Source: Chimonanthus salicifolius (lineage: Eukaryota; Streptophyta; Magnoliopsida; Laurales; Calycanthaceae). Taken from it: DNA of 64,000 nucleotides. Below, one piece after another: positions 34,526-47,399 of the stretch. The DNA lies in NCBI GenBank assembly GCA_013350335.1, contig CM023534.1:16759302-16823301 (forward strand), written 5' to 3'. A program made the translations under genes and the position numbers. Under the pieces are notes generated by a model. It searched no databases and was not told where the DNA came from. It worked only from the letters and a program-made list of their open reading frames with translations. Every line of letters starts with the position of its first letter. Position 1 is the first letter of the stretch.

Positions 34526-36462
34526 ATGGAAATAGTGCACTTGCAAGAGAATATGGAGGAGTTGAGAGAGAGTTTTAGAAGTAGGAAGACGAGGAGTGCT
34601 GAGTGGAGGAAAGCTCAGCTGAGGGGACTTCAAAAGCTCTTGCAAGAGAAGGAAAAGGAGATTTTTAAGGCATTAGATGAGGATCTTGGGAAGCACCATA
34701 CAGAAGCTTACAGAGATGAGGTAAAGAAGAATAATTCCCATGTTTCGTTTCTTTTTATTTTGATACTGTGGTCTCGTCTCCTTTCTTTATAGTGACACTG
34801 GTTTTTTTCCTAACTTTGTTTGTTAGATTGGAATTCTAGTGAAATCTTTGAATCTCTTCTTAAGCTGTCTGGATGATTGGATGACAAGCAAAAAGGTCAG
34901 CATTTCCTTATAACTACCAGTCTACCTATTAGCTGCTAGTCTGCTACATGAGATCATGAGAGTATAAATAGTCGCTTCCACTCCTTTTTAGTTTACGGCA
35001 TAGTTTATTTATTTATTTTTTCTTTAAATTTAGGTGAGTCCATTCAAGTGAATTGGATTAAATTGGATTTTGAGTTGAACGAGTCAATAAATTTTACTGA
35101 GTTTACTCATCCAAATCACTCAACTCATAAGAATTTTGATCAAGTGTAACTTTCAAAATTTTGAACTATAGTTTTGAATTTAACGTCTCAAGAACTTTTT
35201 TGCTTTTTCGAATTGCACCTCTTTTTACAGCGAACGATATTAAAATAAAATAAAATGATAAATAAATATAATGATGAAGATAATGGTAAATACTGTGAGT
35301 GAACTTTCTATTTTAAAACTCCCTCTCGTGTTGAGAGTAACTTGAACTTATGACCTCCCTCATTTCAGACCGATTCTTAACTAGTATGAATGAACTTTAA
35401 AACTAAGTTTACTTGATTATGTTTAGAAGCATCTCATTCCATTAATTTTTTGAGACATCAGGGCACTAGTTCAACTTGGGCTTAGCCTTACAATTTAGGA
35501 AATGGGGTGGCTTAAACGGTCTGTGAAATTGAAATTGAAACTCTGGTCATGGTGGTCTATCCTGGTCTGCCAGTAGACATGGCAAAGAATTAGGTCGGGT
35601 CATGTAGGATTTATAAAATATTTCATTAAAAAGAATTCTCTGTTTTATAAAATATGTGAATAAAATTCATCCATCAATTATTATTAGAACATTATTATGA
35701 CAAACTGAACTGAGTAGGTTTCTTTTATGAGATGGGGGAAGGATGAGGGCTGTCCCAAATACTTAAATTGACTCACATAAGTTTGGGTTCCAAATGCGCA
35801 TATATGGGCCATTCAGCAACTAGGTTCCTTCATGATAGGGTTTCAGTGAGAGAGATTAATCGGCCAATCTCAACCCTTCAATCTTTAAACTCATTATGAT
35901 TAAAGAAATTGGGTAAAATTTTTGTTTTGTTGAGCTTATTTGTTAAAAAGAAAAGAAAAAACCTTTGTGTTCATTAAAGGTAATGGATGACCTGCTGAAA
36001 TTTGGATTATCATCCCCTGACTGTGTATGGCAGGTCCATGTGCCTTTCATTGCATTCCCCACTTCAGGTGAAGTTGTGCCTGAACCACTTGGAGTTGTTC
36101 TCATATTTTCTACATGGAATTTTCCATTTGGTGAGTAATTGGCTATCCTTGTACAGAAAACGTTTATTTCATGAGAAAGGTTGAAATATTTTATTTCTTT
36201 CTTGAAATTTTAATGGTGTTGTTTAGGTATGTTATCTTTCTATTTTGAGCAAAAAAAGTTCTAGTTGCAGTTGAAATGACCATTTGGCCAGTCCCACTCG
36301 GCGGTGCACATTAACTTTTAATGGAATCAAAATGCCGCCTTGCACAAATAGAAATTTCTTTCTTGGAAAGTAAGAATTCTAGCATACATTTTTCTGAAAA
36401 TTGTCTACAACTACGTTTTCTCCCCTTAAATGACTCAAACACCCAAGTTAGATGATAACAAA

Positions 36463-38512
36463 TGTAGAAATTTTGGCTCAATGTGAAGCAGGCCTTTATC
36501 CCAACAAGCCCAACACTCGCACCGCCCATGCTCTAGCTGCATCCTGCTCCTCTTCGTCACTTTGGCATCAGCATCTTGGACATCCATCTTATAAAGTGCT
36601 TCATGTTTTAGCTAACAATAAATGTTTAGGACCTCTTTTAATTTTTCTCGTTCTAGTTTTGTAGTGATTGTGCTTTGGGTAAGTCTACGCGACTCCCCAT
36701 TTCAATTAGTGTTCAATGTACTCCTAAACCATTTTATTTAACTCATTCAGATGTATGGATGTTTCCAATTTTATCAGTTTCTGGATTTCGATATTATGTC
36801 TTATTCATAGATTATTACACACGTTTTTCCTAGATTTTTCCTATACGACATAAATCGGAAGTTTTCACTCATTTTCAAAACTTTCTTGCCTTTGTTGAAA
36901 ATCACTTTTCCACTACCATTAAATATTTTCAAAGTGATGGTGGTAAGGAGTATGATAATCATTCCTTTCATAACCTGTGTGCGCAAAAATGGATCGTTTA
37001 CCGTCTATCATGTCCACATACTGCACAGTAGAATGGTCTTGCTGAAAGCAAACACCGCCATCTATCAGAAATGAGTCACACCCTACTACTTGCTTCTCAT
37101 CTCCCTCGTCACCTCTGGGTTGAGGCACTCTTTACTGTTGTGTACCTAGTTAATAGGTTGCCAACATCACTTCTCAAATGGCTCTCACCCTATCAGAAGC
37201 TTTATGGCACCACACCTGATTATCTCACCCTTCGCACGTTCGGGTGTGCATGCTACCCTTACTTAGGTAACTATACTACTAACAAACTTCAACCTCGATC
37301 GGTTGAGTGTGTATTTCTTGGTTACAGTGATCACCACAAGGGCTATAGGTGTCCTCACCCTTTTACTAGTAGAGCCACATCTCCCGGCATGTACTATTCA
37401 ATGAAGTTGTTTTTCCCACACCACAGCTACCATGCGACACACCGCATCATCTTCCTCAAACATGGTCTTCCTGCCTATTATCACCATGTCTCCATATTCT
37501 GCATAGGCACCTTCTACGGCAAATTCAACCTCTTATTCACCAACTGTCGCCGCACCAGAATCGACTTCTGTTATCACCTCCTCTCCAGCCCCTGCTCCAC
37601 CTCCGTTTGCTAATGTTCATCCTATGATGACTCATGCTAAGTACAACATATCCAAGCCCAAAAAGCGGGCGACCTTTTCTAGTCGCCATCCCCTCTCGCA
37701 GGCCTTTGCTTCTATGGTCTCTATCCCTAACAATGAGCCCACCTACTACACTCCAGTTGTTCGATATGCAGAATGGCATCAGGCCATGAAAGATGAATTT
37801 AATGCTCTTCTATGGCAGCAAACTTGGTCTCTTGTTCCACCGCCACCGAATTTCAACATTGTTGGTTGTAAATGAGTTTTAAGATTAAACGTCAATCGAA
37901 TGGAAGTATTGAGCATTATAAAGCAAGACTTGTTGCTAAAGGCTTTTATCAATAGGCAGGTATTGACTATGATAAGACCTTCAACTCTGTTGTCAAGCCC
38001 ACTACTATCCTCACTGTTCTCAGTCTTGTTGTCACTTCTGCTTGGCCATTCACCAGTTGGACGTCAAGAACGTTTTTCTTCATTGCCATCTTACAGAAGA
38101 AGTTTATATGACTTAACCTCCTGGCTTTACTTATCCTCATTATCCTCATCATATTTGCAAATTACACAAAGCTATTTATGGTTTAAAAGAAATACCTAGG
38201 GCATGGTTTCAACCGTTCAGCTCAATAGCCTCTCTCATTACATCTTGTATATATAGATGTACAGGCCTCTCAAGGAGGAAAATAACAATTACAATCCCTT
38301 AATCAGGGAACTTGACAAATAGTAAATACAAATATAGAAACTCAACCCTTTCTTCTAATATGTAGAAATTTTGGCTCAATGACCTCTCTCATTACATCTT
38401 GTATATAGATGTACATGCTTCTCAAGTAGGAAAGAAACAATTACAATTCCTTAATGAGGAACCTGACAAATATAGTAAATACAAATATAGAAACTCAACC
38501 CTTTCTCTAATA
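36463..38512 (+). mobile_element. Rearranged Copia element in ALDH intron 3, tandem 3' LTRs
   Basis: ACAAA flanks both sides (36458-36462 and 38513-38517). The left end starts TGTAGAAATTTTGGCTCAATG, identical to the first 21 bp of the 152-bp LTR at 38361-38512. The rest of the 5' LTR and gag are deleted. The interior encodes GAG-preintegrase (LWHQHLGHPS), integrase (LFIDYYTRF, FQSDGG, LAESKHRHLSEMSHTLLLAS), its C-terminal part (FGCACYPYLGNY, VECVFLGYS) and the start of reverse transcriptase (WHQAMKDEFNALLWQQTWSL), with stops and frameshifts. Pol stops near 38206 and runs into two adjacent LTR copies. Same orientation as the gene; inactive. Confidence 0.7.
38212..38512 (+). repeat. Two adjacent Copia LTR copies
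   Basis: A first, 5'-damaged copy (about 38212-38360, ending TTCTAATA) abuts a second full copy (38361-38512, starting TGTAGAAATT, ending CTCTAATA). Shared words include CTCTCTCATTACATCTTGTA and AGAAACTCAACCCTTT. Head-to-tail LTRs usually arise by unequal recombination or by insertion of an LTR circle product. Confidence 0.65.
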
Positions 38513-39109
38513 ACAAACAACATAGAATAGTTGTTTTCGAAGAAAGTTGTTTACTTTTCTCAAGAGTACTTTCCATGTATCTAAGGCCTGAACAGATTAT
38601 GCTGCAAATTGTGGATCTCAGTTAAATGCATGTAATTCACAAGAATTAGGGGTGTTCTTTTGATCTAGCTTTGGTGGGAAAAATTAGCACTATTGGAAGC
38701 TTCTGATCCTTGACTTCAGAACTCCAAATTTTGATGTCTCTCACACATTAGATCATTTTAATCATATATTGAGCTTTCAATAACAATTAATCTGTTTATA
38801 GACCACCAAGGATGTGTAGGATCATTACATGACTGAATTATTCTGGTGGTTTGTGTGTAACACAGGGCTAGCCTTGGATCCACTAATAGGAGCCATTGCA
38901 GCAGGAAATGCAGCAGTTTTAAAACCTTCTGAGCTCGCTCCTGCATGCTCCTCATTCTTGGCAAAGAACATTCCCCTGTATTTGGACAACAAAGCAATTA
39001 AGGTTATTGAAGGTGGAGTACCCGTTGCTCAGCACCTCCTCGAGGAGAAATGGGACAAGATTTTTTTCCACAGGTACATTCATTGCTAAGTAGCACATGA
39101 TCTTCTTAA

Positions 39110-39343
<234 letters not shown>

Positions 39344-40139
39344 TGAACTTCGACACTATGCGCCAATCATTGTATCTCTACTGAATGTGCAATGATCATA
39401 TTTAGCATCCATGGAAAAAAAAATCCCTATGAATGGGTCTTGCCACTGTTGAGTTTTCACTGTATTTTACATGATTTATTACTTATAGATTATTCTCATC
39501 CTTTTATTTTGATGTTGATCAATGAAGGTTGCGGTAAAGTGGATAGTAAGTGGCAAATGGGGTCTCTGTAGTGGGCAAGTATGTGTAGGAGTTGATTATC
39601 TACTTGTAGAAGAAAAATATGCTTCCGAAGTGGTACCATAGAAAAATCAGCACCGTTTCTCTGTTCTCAAATTTTGTTTTGTAAAGCAATAACTAGTTGT
39701 GATAGAATGCACATAACTTTGTTTTCTTTGTTGAAATTAATTTCGAAAATAATTATTTTGCATCTGTTTATTACCTACACTCTTCACAGATTGAGTCCAG
39801 CAAAGACTGGGTCAAGAAGTATTATGGTGACATCCCACAGAACAGCAACAGCATGTGTAGGATTGTCAACAAGAACCATTTTCAGAGACTGGCGAATCTT
39901 ATAAAAGATCCCATGGTTGCAGCTTCCATAGTCCATGGCGGTTCTATGGATGAAAAGAACTTGTAATTCTCTATATTGATTTCATTTCAGATCCTCCCAA
40001 ATAGACATCCTTTGTCATTTGTTATGAATTACTGTGTGTTTTAGGTGATTTTAGATGTTCCCAAAATCATAACTGTTAGAATAATATGATACAAATTGAT
40101 GGTTAATTCGATAAACTATCCGTTGTGAATTTTCAAGGA

Positions 40140-40280
40140 TAGTCCTTGTGTTAGGATTGGGTATCCAGTGCAAAACACTAGGTTGATAGGTGGAGTGACC
40201 CAAGTCCCATATAACTCCCTAGATCTCCCCCTTCACAACCGATGTGGGACTTGTTGGCAGCCCAACACCTTGGATTGAAT
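40140..40280. repeat. Repeat containing ACAACCGATGTGGGACT in ALDH intron 7
   Basis: A less AT-rich block with AAGTCCCATATAACTCC and GATGTGGGACTTG, a word combination common in dispersed plant repeats. A related word (GATGTGGGACTTTAAG) occurs at about 59630. Ends not defined. Confidence 0.4.
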
Positions 40281-40949
40281 AATTAAAATATGACATCTCG
40301 ATGCTCATCCAAATGCTTTTATTGAAAGTACACTACAATGTTTGTCAATCAATTAACAACAGATAATTTCTCTGGTTTATTGAGAAACCAGAGTACTATG
40401 TGACTCTTTTTATCTTCTTCATGTAGGTTTATTGAGCGGACAATTTTGTTAGATCCCCCACTGGATTCTGAGATCATGACTGAAGAAATCTTTGGCCCAT
40501 TTTTTCCAATAATCACAGTAATAATTCTTCTTCTTTAAGTGCTTGAACAACTAATTTAATAGTGCTTTTTTTTCCTTCCTTGATTCCTGCTGTTTTTGTA
40601 GCTTAAGAAGATTGAAGAGAGCATTGAATTTGTGAACTCCAAGCCACAGGCTCTAGCTCTCTACCTCTTCACAAAAGATAAAACATTTCAGAGACGAGTG
40701 ATAGCCGAAACATCCTCTGGAAGTGTGACACTTAATGATACCATTATTCAAGTATATTCTCTACCCTCTCTACTTAATATTTTTCTTGTCTTGTTTCATA
40801 CTTCTAACACAGAATTCAATACACTTAAATTCTCTATTCCTGTTGTTTGAATTTCCTTATATGCTTTGGACGTTTACCATCAAAGAAGCAGTAAAATTAA
40901 GAAATGTATTCGCTTTTACAGAAGTTTTAATACGAGAGATTTCATATAT

Positions 40950-40951
<2 letters not shown>

Positions 40952-41011
<60 letters not shown>
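40952..41011. repeat. (TA)n microsatellite in ALDH intron 9
   Basis: About 30 TA units. Confidence 0.9.
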
Positions 41012-41012
<1 letters not shown>

Positions 41013-41100
41013 ATTTGGGCCACTTCATCTAACAGGCTAGTCTTTTGAATTGGTTTGGAGATCGTCGTGACTAATCTTTTGGGTTGGATACCTGGGTCCT

Positions 41101-41108
41101 AATATATA

Positions 41109-41144
<36 letters not shown>
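41101..41144. repeat. (TA)n microsatellite in ALDH intron 9
   Basis: About 20 TA units with one CT interruption, 90 bp beyond the first array. Confidence 0.9.
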
Positions 41145-41146
<2 letters not shown>

Positions 41147-41565
41147 GTTCTAGTTAAGAACTGATGATGATTTGTGTTGATACAAATTTAGTTTGCCTGC
41201 GACACATTGCCGTTTGGAGGTGTTGGTCAGTGTGGGTTTGGGAAGTACCATGGGAAGTTCTCATTCGACGCATTCAGTCATGGGAAGGCAGTGCTTAGAA
41301 GAAGTTTATTTACTGAAATGAGCTTTGGATATCCTCCTTGGAATGAATACAAGCTTCGGTTCTTAAGAGCAGCTTATAACTTCGATTACATTGCTCTATT
41401 CCTTCTTTTGATAGGCTTGAAGAGAAAATGATGCAAACCTATTTTATACATACGTTTGCCTGACAGTAGGAATGCTTTGTTATCTAGTAAAAATATTGTA
41501 TTTGTGTATGTTTTTTTTTTTTTTTGGTTTGAAAGCACTGAAAATTATCATTCATGGGATGATTC

Positions 41566-41801
41566 TGTTAGCTTTGAGAACAATTAATTGGGAGAATGCA
41601 CATTATTAATGAGGGAAAACATCGCTTATATAGCCTTTACAAAGTTAAAATAACAGAAAGATAAATTTAAAATAACCATGACTGACAAACCCTGACTTCC
41701 TGGGATTCTTCTAAAGAAATGTTCATACACTAACTAATTCCATAAACTTAGGGTTTATTCAACTAAAACAAATAACAAACTACTAATTTAATATCTTCAC
41801 A
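41566..41801 (-). repeat. 3' LTR of the 4.5-kb Copia element
   Basis: 236 bp; on the plus strand it starts TGTTAGCTTTGAGAACAA and ends ATATCTTCACA. The element's polypurine tract lies immediately to its right. Confidence 0.9.
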
Positions 41802-41831
41802 TCCTCCCTTAAACTGAATGCGGTTACGTAT

Positions 41832-44800
41832 TCAGTTTACACATGAACTCGAACAAACTCTAAGTAGATTGCGCATCTTCAAGAATGCTTCCAGTTTCAA
41901 TGGTTTTGTAAGAATATCAACTATCTGCTCCTGACTTTGACAATGAATCAGCGTCACCACTCCCTCTTTAGTAGGATCACGAAGAAAATGAAATCGAATA
42001 TCTATGTGCTTGCTCCTCCCATGCATCACAAGATTCTTGGACAACTTAATAGCTGATCTATTATCACAAAAAATTTGAGTAGCCTCACGTTGTGAGCAAC
42101 ATAATTCTTCAAGTAATCTCCTCATCCAAACAGCCTGACATGCACAAGAAGCTGCAGCTATAAACTCAGCTTCAGTTGTTGATAGAGTGACCACAAGTTG
42201 CATTCTTGATGACCAAATCACAGCTGCTGAACCGAGCATAAATTCATATCCTGAAGTACTCTTTCGATCCTCCAAGTCTCCACCATAGTCACTGTCACTA
42301 AATCCCACCAAATTTGCTTATGAACTTCTCTTATAGAACAATCCAAAATCGACAGTCCCCTTTAGATAACGCAGAATTCTTTTTGCTGCTTGAAAATGTA
42401 GCTCTGTAGGTGACTCCATAAACCTGCTAATGAGACTCACTACAAACATCAGATCAGGTCGTCTGGCTGTTAAGTACATCAAACTTCCCACAATCTGTTT
42501 GAAGTGAGTGCTATCAACTTTTATCCCATCAACATCTTTAGTGAGCTTAGTTCCTGGCACAATCGAATTTTGAACAGAATTGCAGTTGCTCATTTGAAAT
42601 CTTTCAAGCACTTCATGAGCATACTTCTTTTGCCCAACAAAAATCCCACTAGTTGTTTGCTTAACTTCAATGCCTAGGAAATAATGCATCTTCCCTAGAT
42701 CTGTCATCTCAAACTCAACCATCATAGAGTTCTTAAATTCATCAAACATTGCCTCATCATTTCCAGTATATATAAGATCATCCACATAAAGACATACTAT
42801 CAAGATTTTACCTCCTTTTCCATGTTTGATGAACAAAGTGTGTTCATATGGACACTTCTTGAAACCCACCTTCGAGAAGTAGGATTCTATACGACTGTAC
42901 CAAGCTATAGGACCTAGTTTCAGTCTATATAACGCCCTTTTTAATCTGTAAACCTTCTGCTCTTCTCCCTTCTGTTCATAGCCTGGAGGTTGATCCACAA
43001 AAAACTGCTCATTCAGTTCTCCATGCAAGAAAGCCGATTTCACATCGAGTTGGAAGATAGACCAGTTGTTCTGAGCTGCCAAGGATATCACCAACCGAAT
43101 TGTATCATGCCTTGCTACAGGTGCAAAAATTTCAGCATAGTCTACTCCATACTTTTGTGTGTATCCCTTAGCCACTAATCTGGCTTTGTACTTGTCTATC
43201 TCTCCATTTTCTTTGAGCTTTGTCTTATATAGCCACTTAACTCCAATGGTCTTCTCTTCTGCTGGTAGCTCAGTAAGTTCCCAAGTATTGTTTTTCTCAA
43301 TTGCTTCGATTTCCGAGTCCATGGGCTTCCTCCATTTTGAGCTTCTCACAACATCATTAAAGGTGGATCACTGTCAGCGAAGAAGGCTAGTTGAGCAGTA
43401 TTTTCATCATCAGATAACTCATCACTACTCACATAATTTGTCAACCATGCTGGAGTTCTCCTTGATCTTGGCTCTCTGGTTCTGTGCTCTTTTGAGTTGT
43501 CTTCAGATGACTCATTTTCTGATGAATCATTCTCTGATGCTTCTAAAATGGTGTTTTCAACTGAGTTTTCCTCAGTAGCTTCAAGATCCACACTAAGCTC
43601 TTTTTCTCCTTCATTTTTCCAATCCCAACATTTGTCTTCATCAAAGACCACATCTCGACTAATTATGATCTTTTTGGTGATTGGATTATACAACCTATAA
43701 GCCTTGGACTCATTACTAATTCCAAGCGTGACACACTGTACACTCTTGTCATCAAGTTTGCTCCTTAGATTATCATTCACATGAGCATATGCTAAATAAC
43801 CAAACACTTTGAAATGCTCAACACCTAGTTTGTTCCCACTCCAAGCCTCTTCTGGAGTAACATCCTTCACAACAAATGTTGGACATCTGTTTAGAATGTG
43901 AGTACTCCAATTCACAGCCTCAGGCCAAAATGTCTTTGGCACCTTCGTTCTTGCAAGCATCCAGCGTACCATGTTCATAATGGTGCGATTTTTCCTTTTT
44001 GAAATACCATTTTGCTGAGGTGTATAAGCTGTAGTTAATTGTCTACTATGCCATTCTCTTCATAAAAATTGGTGAATTCATGTGAAGTGAACTCTCATCC
44101 ATGATCAGAGCGAAATCCTTTGATAAACACCCTGGTTTCTTTCTCAACAATAACTTTAAACTTCTTAAAAATGATTATAGCTTCAGACTTCTCAGATAAG
44201 AAATACACCCAAGTTTTTCTACTAAAATCATCAGTAAATGTTATGAAGTACCTCTTACTGATGTTGGAGATGGGATTAATAGGTTCACAAATGTCGGAGT
44301 GAACCAACTGAAGTATGTGTGAGGACTTCCAAGTGTTCTTCTGAGGAAATGTGTCATGATGTTGCTTCCCAATTATACATTCTTCACAGACCTTTGTGGG
44401 AGCTTGCAGCTGAGGTAGTCCAATCACCATGTGCTTCTGTTGCAAGGTTTTTAAGCAAAATGAAGCTCAGATGTCCATACCTATAGTGCCACAGCCAGCT
44501 ATCATTTTGGGTGGTTTATTTGAGGCATTTTTTATTGTCACATGAGAACTTTGTTTGCAGTGGAAACATACGATTCGATGCCATCTCAACTTGTATAATT
44601 AGGCCCTTCTCAGGATGATGAATCTGACACGTATTCTTTTGAATGAGAATAACAAATCCATTTTCTTGCAGTTAACCAAGGCTAATGAGATTATTCTTCA
44701 ACTCTGGTACATAGAACACCCCAGAGAGACATTGCACATCTCCATTCACTTCAATCTTGATGTCTCATTTCCCTTTGACACATAAACTGGAATTGTTCCC

Positions 44801-45786
44801 CAGTTTTACTCTTTCTCTGAATCTTTCATCATGTTTAGAGAATAGTTTATTGTCTCTACTCATATGGTTACTACAACCAGAGTCAATATACCATAAGTTG
44901 TTGGAGTGACCTTCTTTTACATCCACATAAGCCATCAACAACATTTCTTCTTCAGCCTCAGCGAAATTTGCCTTGGTATCCTTCTCCTTCTGAGGGCATT
45001 CATATTGAAAATGCCCCAACTCATGACAATTGTAGCACTCGATAGTGGACTTGTCAATGATCCTTGTCTCCCTCTTCCTCTTCCACGTCCTCTATATCCT
45101 CCTCGGCCTCTTCCTCTCCCAGGTGAGTGGTTCTCTTGACTTACTTTCAGAGCTTGTTCCTCCATGACATGGCCAATGATTCTTTGCTCATGCATAAGCA
45201 GACTGCTTTGCAATTCATCAATCGAAAGATCATCTATATCATTTGATTCCTCAATGGAGTAAACCACATAATCATACTTAGGTGTCATCGATTTCAGAAT
45301 CTTCTCAACGACCACCACATCTCCCATCTTTTCTCCATGGATTCGCATCTTGTTCGCTACTGTTAGTGTTCTTGTAAAATAGTCATTGACAGATTCTCCC
45401 ACCTTCATGTGAATCATCTTGAACTCTTTACAAAGAGCTTGCAACTGTGCACGCTTAACCCTAGTTGTGCCTTGATACTTCTTCTTCATCGAATCCTAAA
45501 TGATTTTTGTTGTATCCTTCTTCAAGATAGTCTCCAGTATGGCTCGATCTATAGCTTGAAACAAGTAATTCTTGGTCTTCAAGTCTTTCAGCGTCTGTTC
45601 TTCTAGGGTTTTGAGTTGAGCCTCGATTAAGACAGTTCCTTTAGGATATTACGTGATCCTAGTCTCTACTAGACTCCAGTACTCCTTAGACCTTAAGAAA
45701 TTCTCCATCAGCATACTCCAATGATCATAATGACCATCAAATCGTGGAATTGCAGGTTGCACGAAGCTACTCCCCTCTGCTGCCAT
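41832..45786 (-). pseudogene. Copia gag-pol polyprotein, decayed
   Basis: The start codon at 45786 opens MAAEGSSFVQPAIPRFDG. Gag follows (to about 45060, with in-frame stops near 45650 and 45490), then a CCHC knuckle (CYNCHELGHFQYEC) near 45030 after a frame change. The protease has WYIDSGCSNHM near 44885. GAG-preintegrase and integrase zinc region lie near 44500-44380 (CEECIIGKQHHDTF), the integrase core near 44300-44100 and its C-terminus at 43978-43400. Reverse transcriptase is at 43349-42318 (KARLVAKGYTQ, QLDVKSAFLHGEL, YVDDLIYTG) and RNase H at 42311-41832 (GFSDSDYGGD, STTEAEFIAA, HIDIRFHFLRD). Order and motifs are those of Copia: integrase precedes reverse transcriptase. About half a dozen stops or shifts break it, although the RT and RNase H frames are still long. 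Confidence 0.85.
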
Positions 45787-45842
45787 TGGTACTTGTTGCT
45801 ACAAGTTAGAAGACTACGGCTTCTTTGTTGGTCAGGCCCCGG

Positions 45843-45863
45843 TGTTGGCTCTTTGATACCAGA
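45843..45863 (-). other. Primer binding site of the Copia element
   Basis: The minus strand reads TGGTATCAAAGAGCCAAC just inside the 5' LTR. It differs slightly from the initiator-Met tRNA complement TGGTATCAGAGC used by most plant Copia elements. Confidence 0.7.
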
Positions 45864-46099
45864 TGTTAGCTTTGTGAACAATTAATTGGGAGAATGCACA
45901 TTGTTAATGAGGAAAAACATGGCTTATATAGCCTTTACAAAGTTGAAATAACCGAAAGATAAATTTAAAATAACCACGACTAACAAACCCTGACTTCATG
46001 GGATTCTCCTAAAGAAACATTCAAACACTAACTATTTCCATAAACTTAGGGTCTATTCAACTAAAACAAATAACAAACTACTAATTTAATATCTTCACA
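45864..46099 (-). repeat. 5' LTR of the 4.5-kb Copia element
   Basis: 236 bp; on the plus strand it starts TGTTAGCTTTGTGAACAA and ends ATATCTTCACA, matching the LTR at 41566. In the element's orientation this is the upstream LTR and would carry the promoter. Confidence 0.9.
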
Positions 46100-46639
46100 T
46101 ATTCTCCTTAGCAGATTACTATTATAATTCTCAATAGCACTTTGATTTCTTAATTGGAATACCATTGGTTGAATCAAGAATAGGAAGACAGATTTGAGGA
46201 TGTTGATGACCTGCCTTAACCATGCATTTGTTGTGACAAAAATGAAAAGATCATAGTTGTTCTAACAGTTTTAAATAATTGAATTCATCATCATCATTAT
46301 CAACCATTAGTAACTTATCTATCTGGGGTTGAATTTTTCAGTTTTTTTTCTCCAGTTATATACCATACCGTAAGTCACTATATAGTCTAACATGTTTTTT
46401 TTATCCTTTCCCTCTATGTTTTCAAACGCCACTTTCTTCTCCTCGTGCCTTTCATTCATAGCTCTCAACTCCACACATTGGGGCTATGTTTGGTCCTTTA
46501 ACATGACCAAACTACCCCAATCGAGTTTCTTTCGGTTTGTCATCTATATGAGCTACTTCTAAATTATCTTTAATACATTTGTTTCTAACTTTATCATTTA
46601 GGGCTAAACCACTCATTTAACGTAGCACCCATTTAACGT

Positions 46640-47180
46640 AGCATACCCATATCTGTTGTCCTAACTTTATTTATTTGTATTTTTTAATTATCCAACAGTC
46701 TATGCTGTATAGCATTGTTGTTTTACAAATTCGTCCTTTCAGGCCAAGGGTTCTCTTTTACTGCACAAGACCCCGCTAACTTGCCTACAATTTGCCTACC
46801 ATGTTCATATTCTATTCATTATATCTAAGCTTGTGATTCTATCATAGAGCCCAAGTATATAAACTTATCACAATCCGCAACCAAATTGTTTCCTATTTTT
46901 ACTGGGTCACTTTCACTGTTATCTAACTTATTAAAGTTATATTCCATGTATTATGTTTTAGTTCTAAGATTTTTCAAATAATTTGACTCCACCATTTTTC
47001 TCGACAAATCTAGTCTTGCATTGAGTTCTTATTTCGTCTTACTAATAAATACTATATCATCTACAAAAATACATACAACATAACACTTTATTTTAGATTT
47101 TTTATATCAAGTCGTTCATAATTACCACAAACATGTATAGACTTAAAACAAATCGTCCTACTCCAACATAGAACCCTTTT
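46640..47180 (-). mobile_element. LINE reverse transcriptase remnant
   Basis: On the minus strand, one frame reads YVVCIFVDDIVFISKT near 47090, which is the F-DD catalytic motif. ELNARLDLSRKMVESNYL, TKTxYMEYNF and DCDKFIYLGSMIE follow, the usual order of the C-terminal reverse transcriptase in plant LINEs. Several stops interrupt it. It lies between the Copia element and the hAT element. Confidence 0.6.
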
Positions 47181-47318
47181 GAAATAAATTTGAATTGTTG
47201 AAGAAAATAAGGGAAGCAATTGAAAATAATTCCATCCAATGATCAAGGTTACTCTGTATTCTCAAACAATGGAGAGATCCAGGATCTGTAGTTGTCAAGA
47301 TTTTTTTTCAACAAGGCT

Positions 47319-47326
47319 GGTCAAAG
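47319..47326. repeat. Left 8-bp target duplication of the hAT element
   Basis: GGTCAAAG, identical to 54219-54226 at the other end. Confidence 0.8.
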
Positions 47327-47399
47327 CAGGGATTAAAATACCGGTCATCCCGGTATATCGGCCGATATACCGGCCGGTAAATTTCTCTCTCTTCCCATT

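Larger units (their letters stand above)
41566..46099 (-). mobile_element. Near-complete Copia retrotransposon
   Basis: A 4534-bp element reads on the minus strand and has 236-bp LTRs at both ends (41566-41801 and 45864-46099), about 15 differences apart by eye (roughly 6 percent). Next to the 5' LTR (right side) lies TGGTATCAAAGAGCC, close to the initiator-Met tRNA primer site TGGTATCAGAGC. Next to the 3' LTR is the purine tract AAGGGAGGA. Flanks are GATTC and TATTC, a 5-bp duplication with one mismatch. It lies 135 bp beyond the ALDH stop, in opposite orientation, so it may have shortened or replaced the ALDH 3' UTR. All domains are present but stops and frameshifts make it defective. Confidence 0.9.

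Noticed and set aside
40735..41040. 101-codon frame with Tyr/Ile repeats
   Set aside because: Translation of a (TA)n array within an ALDH intron.
43159..43578. 139-codon plus-strand frame
   Set aside because: Antisense shadow of the Copia integrase/reverse transcriptase region on the minus strand.
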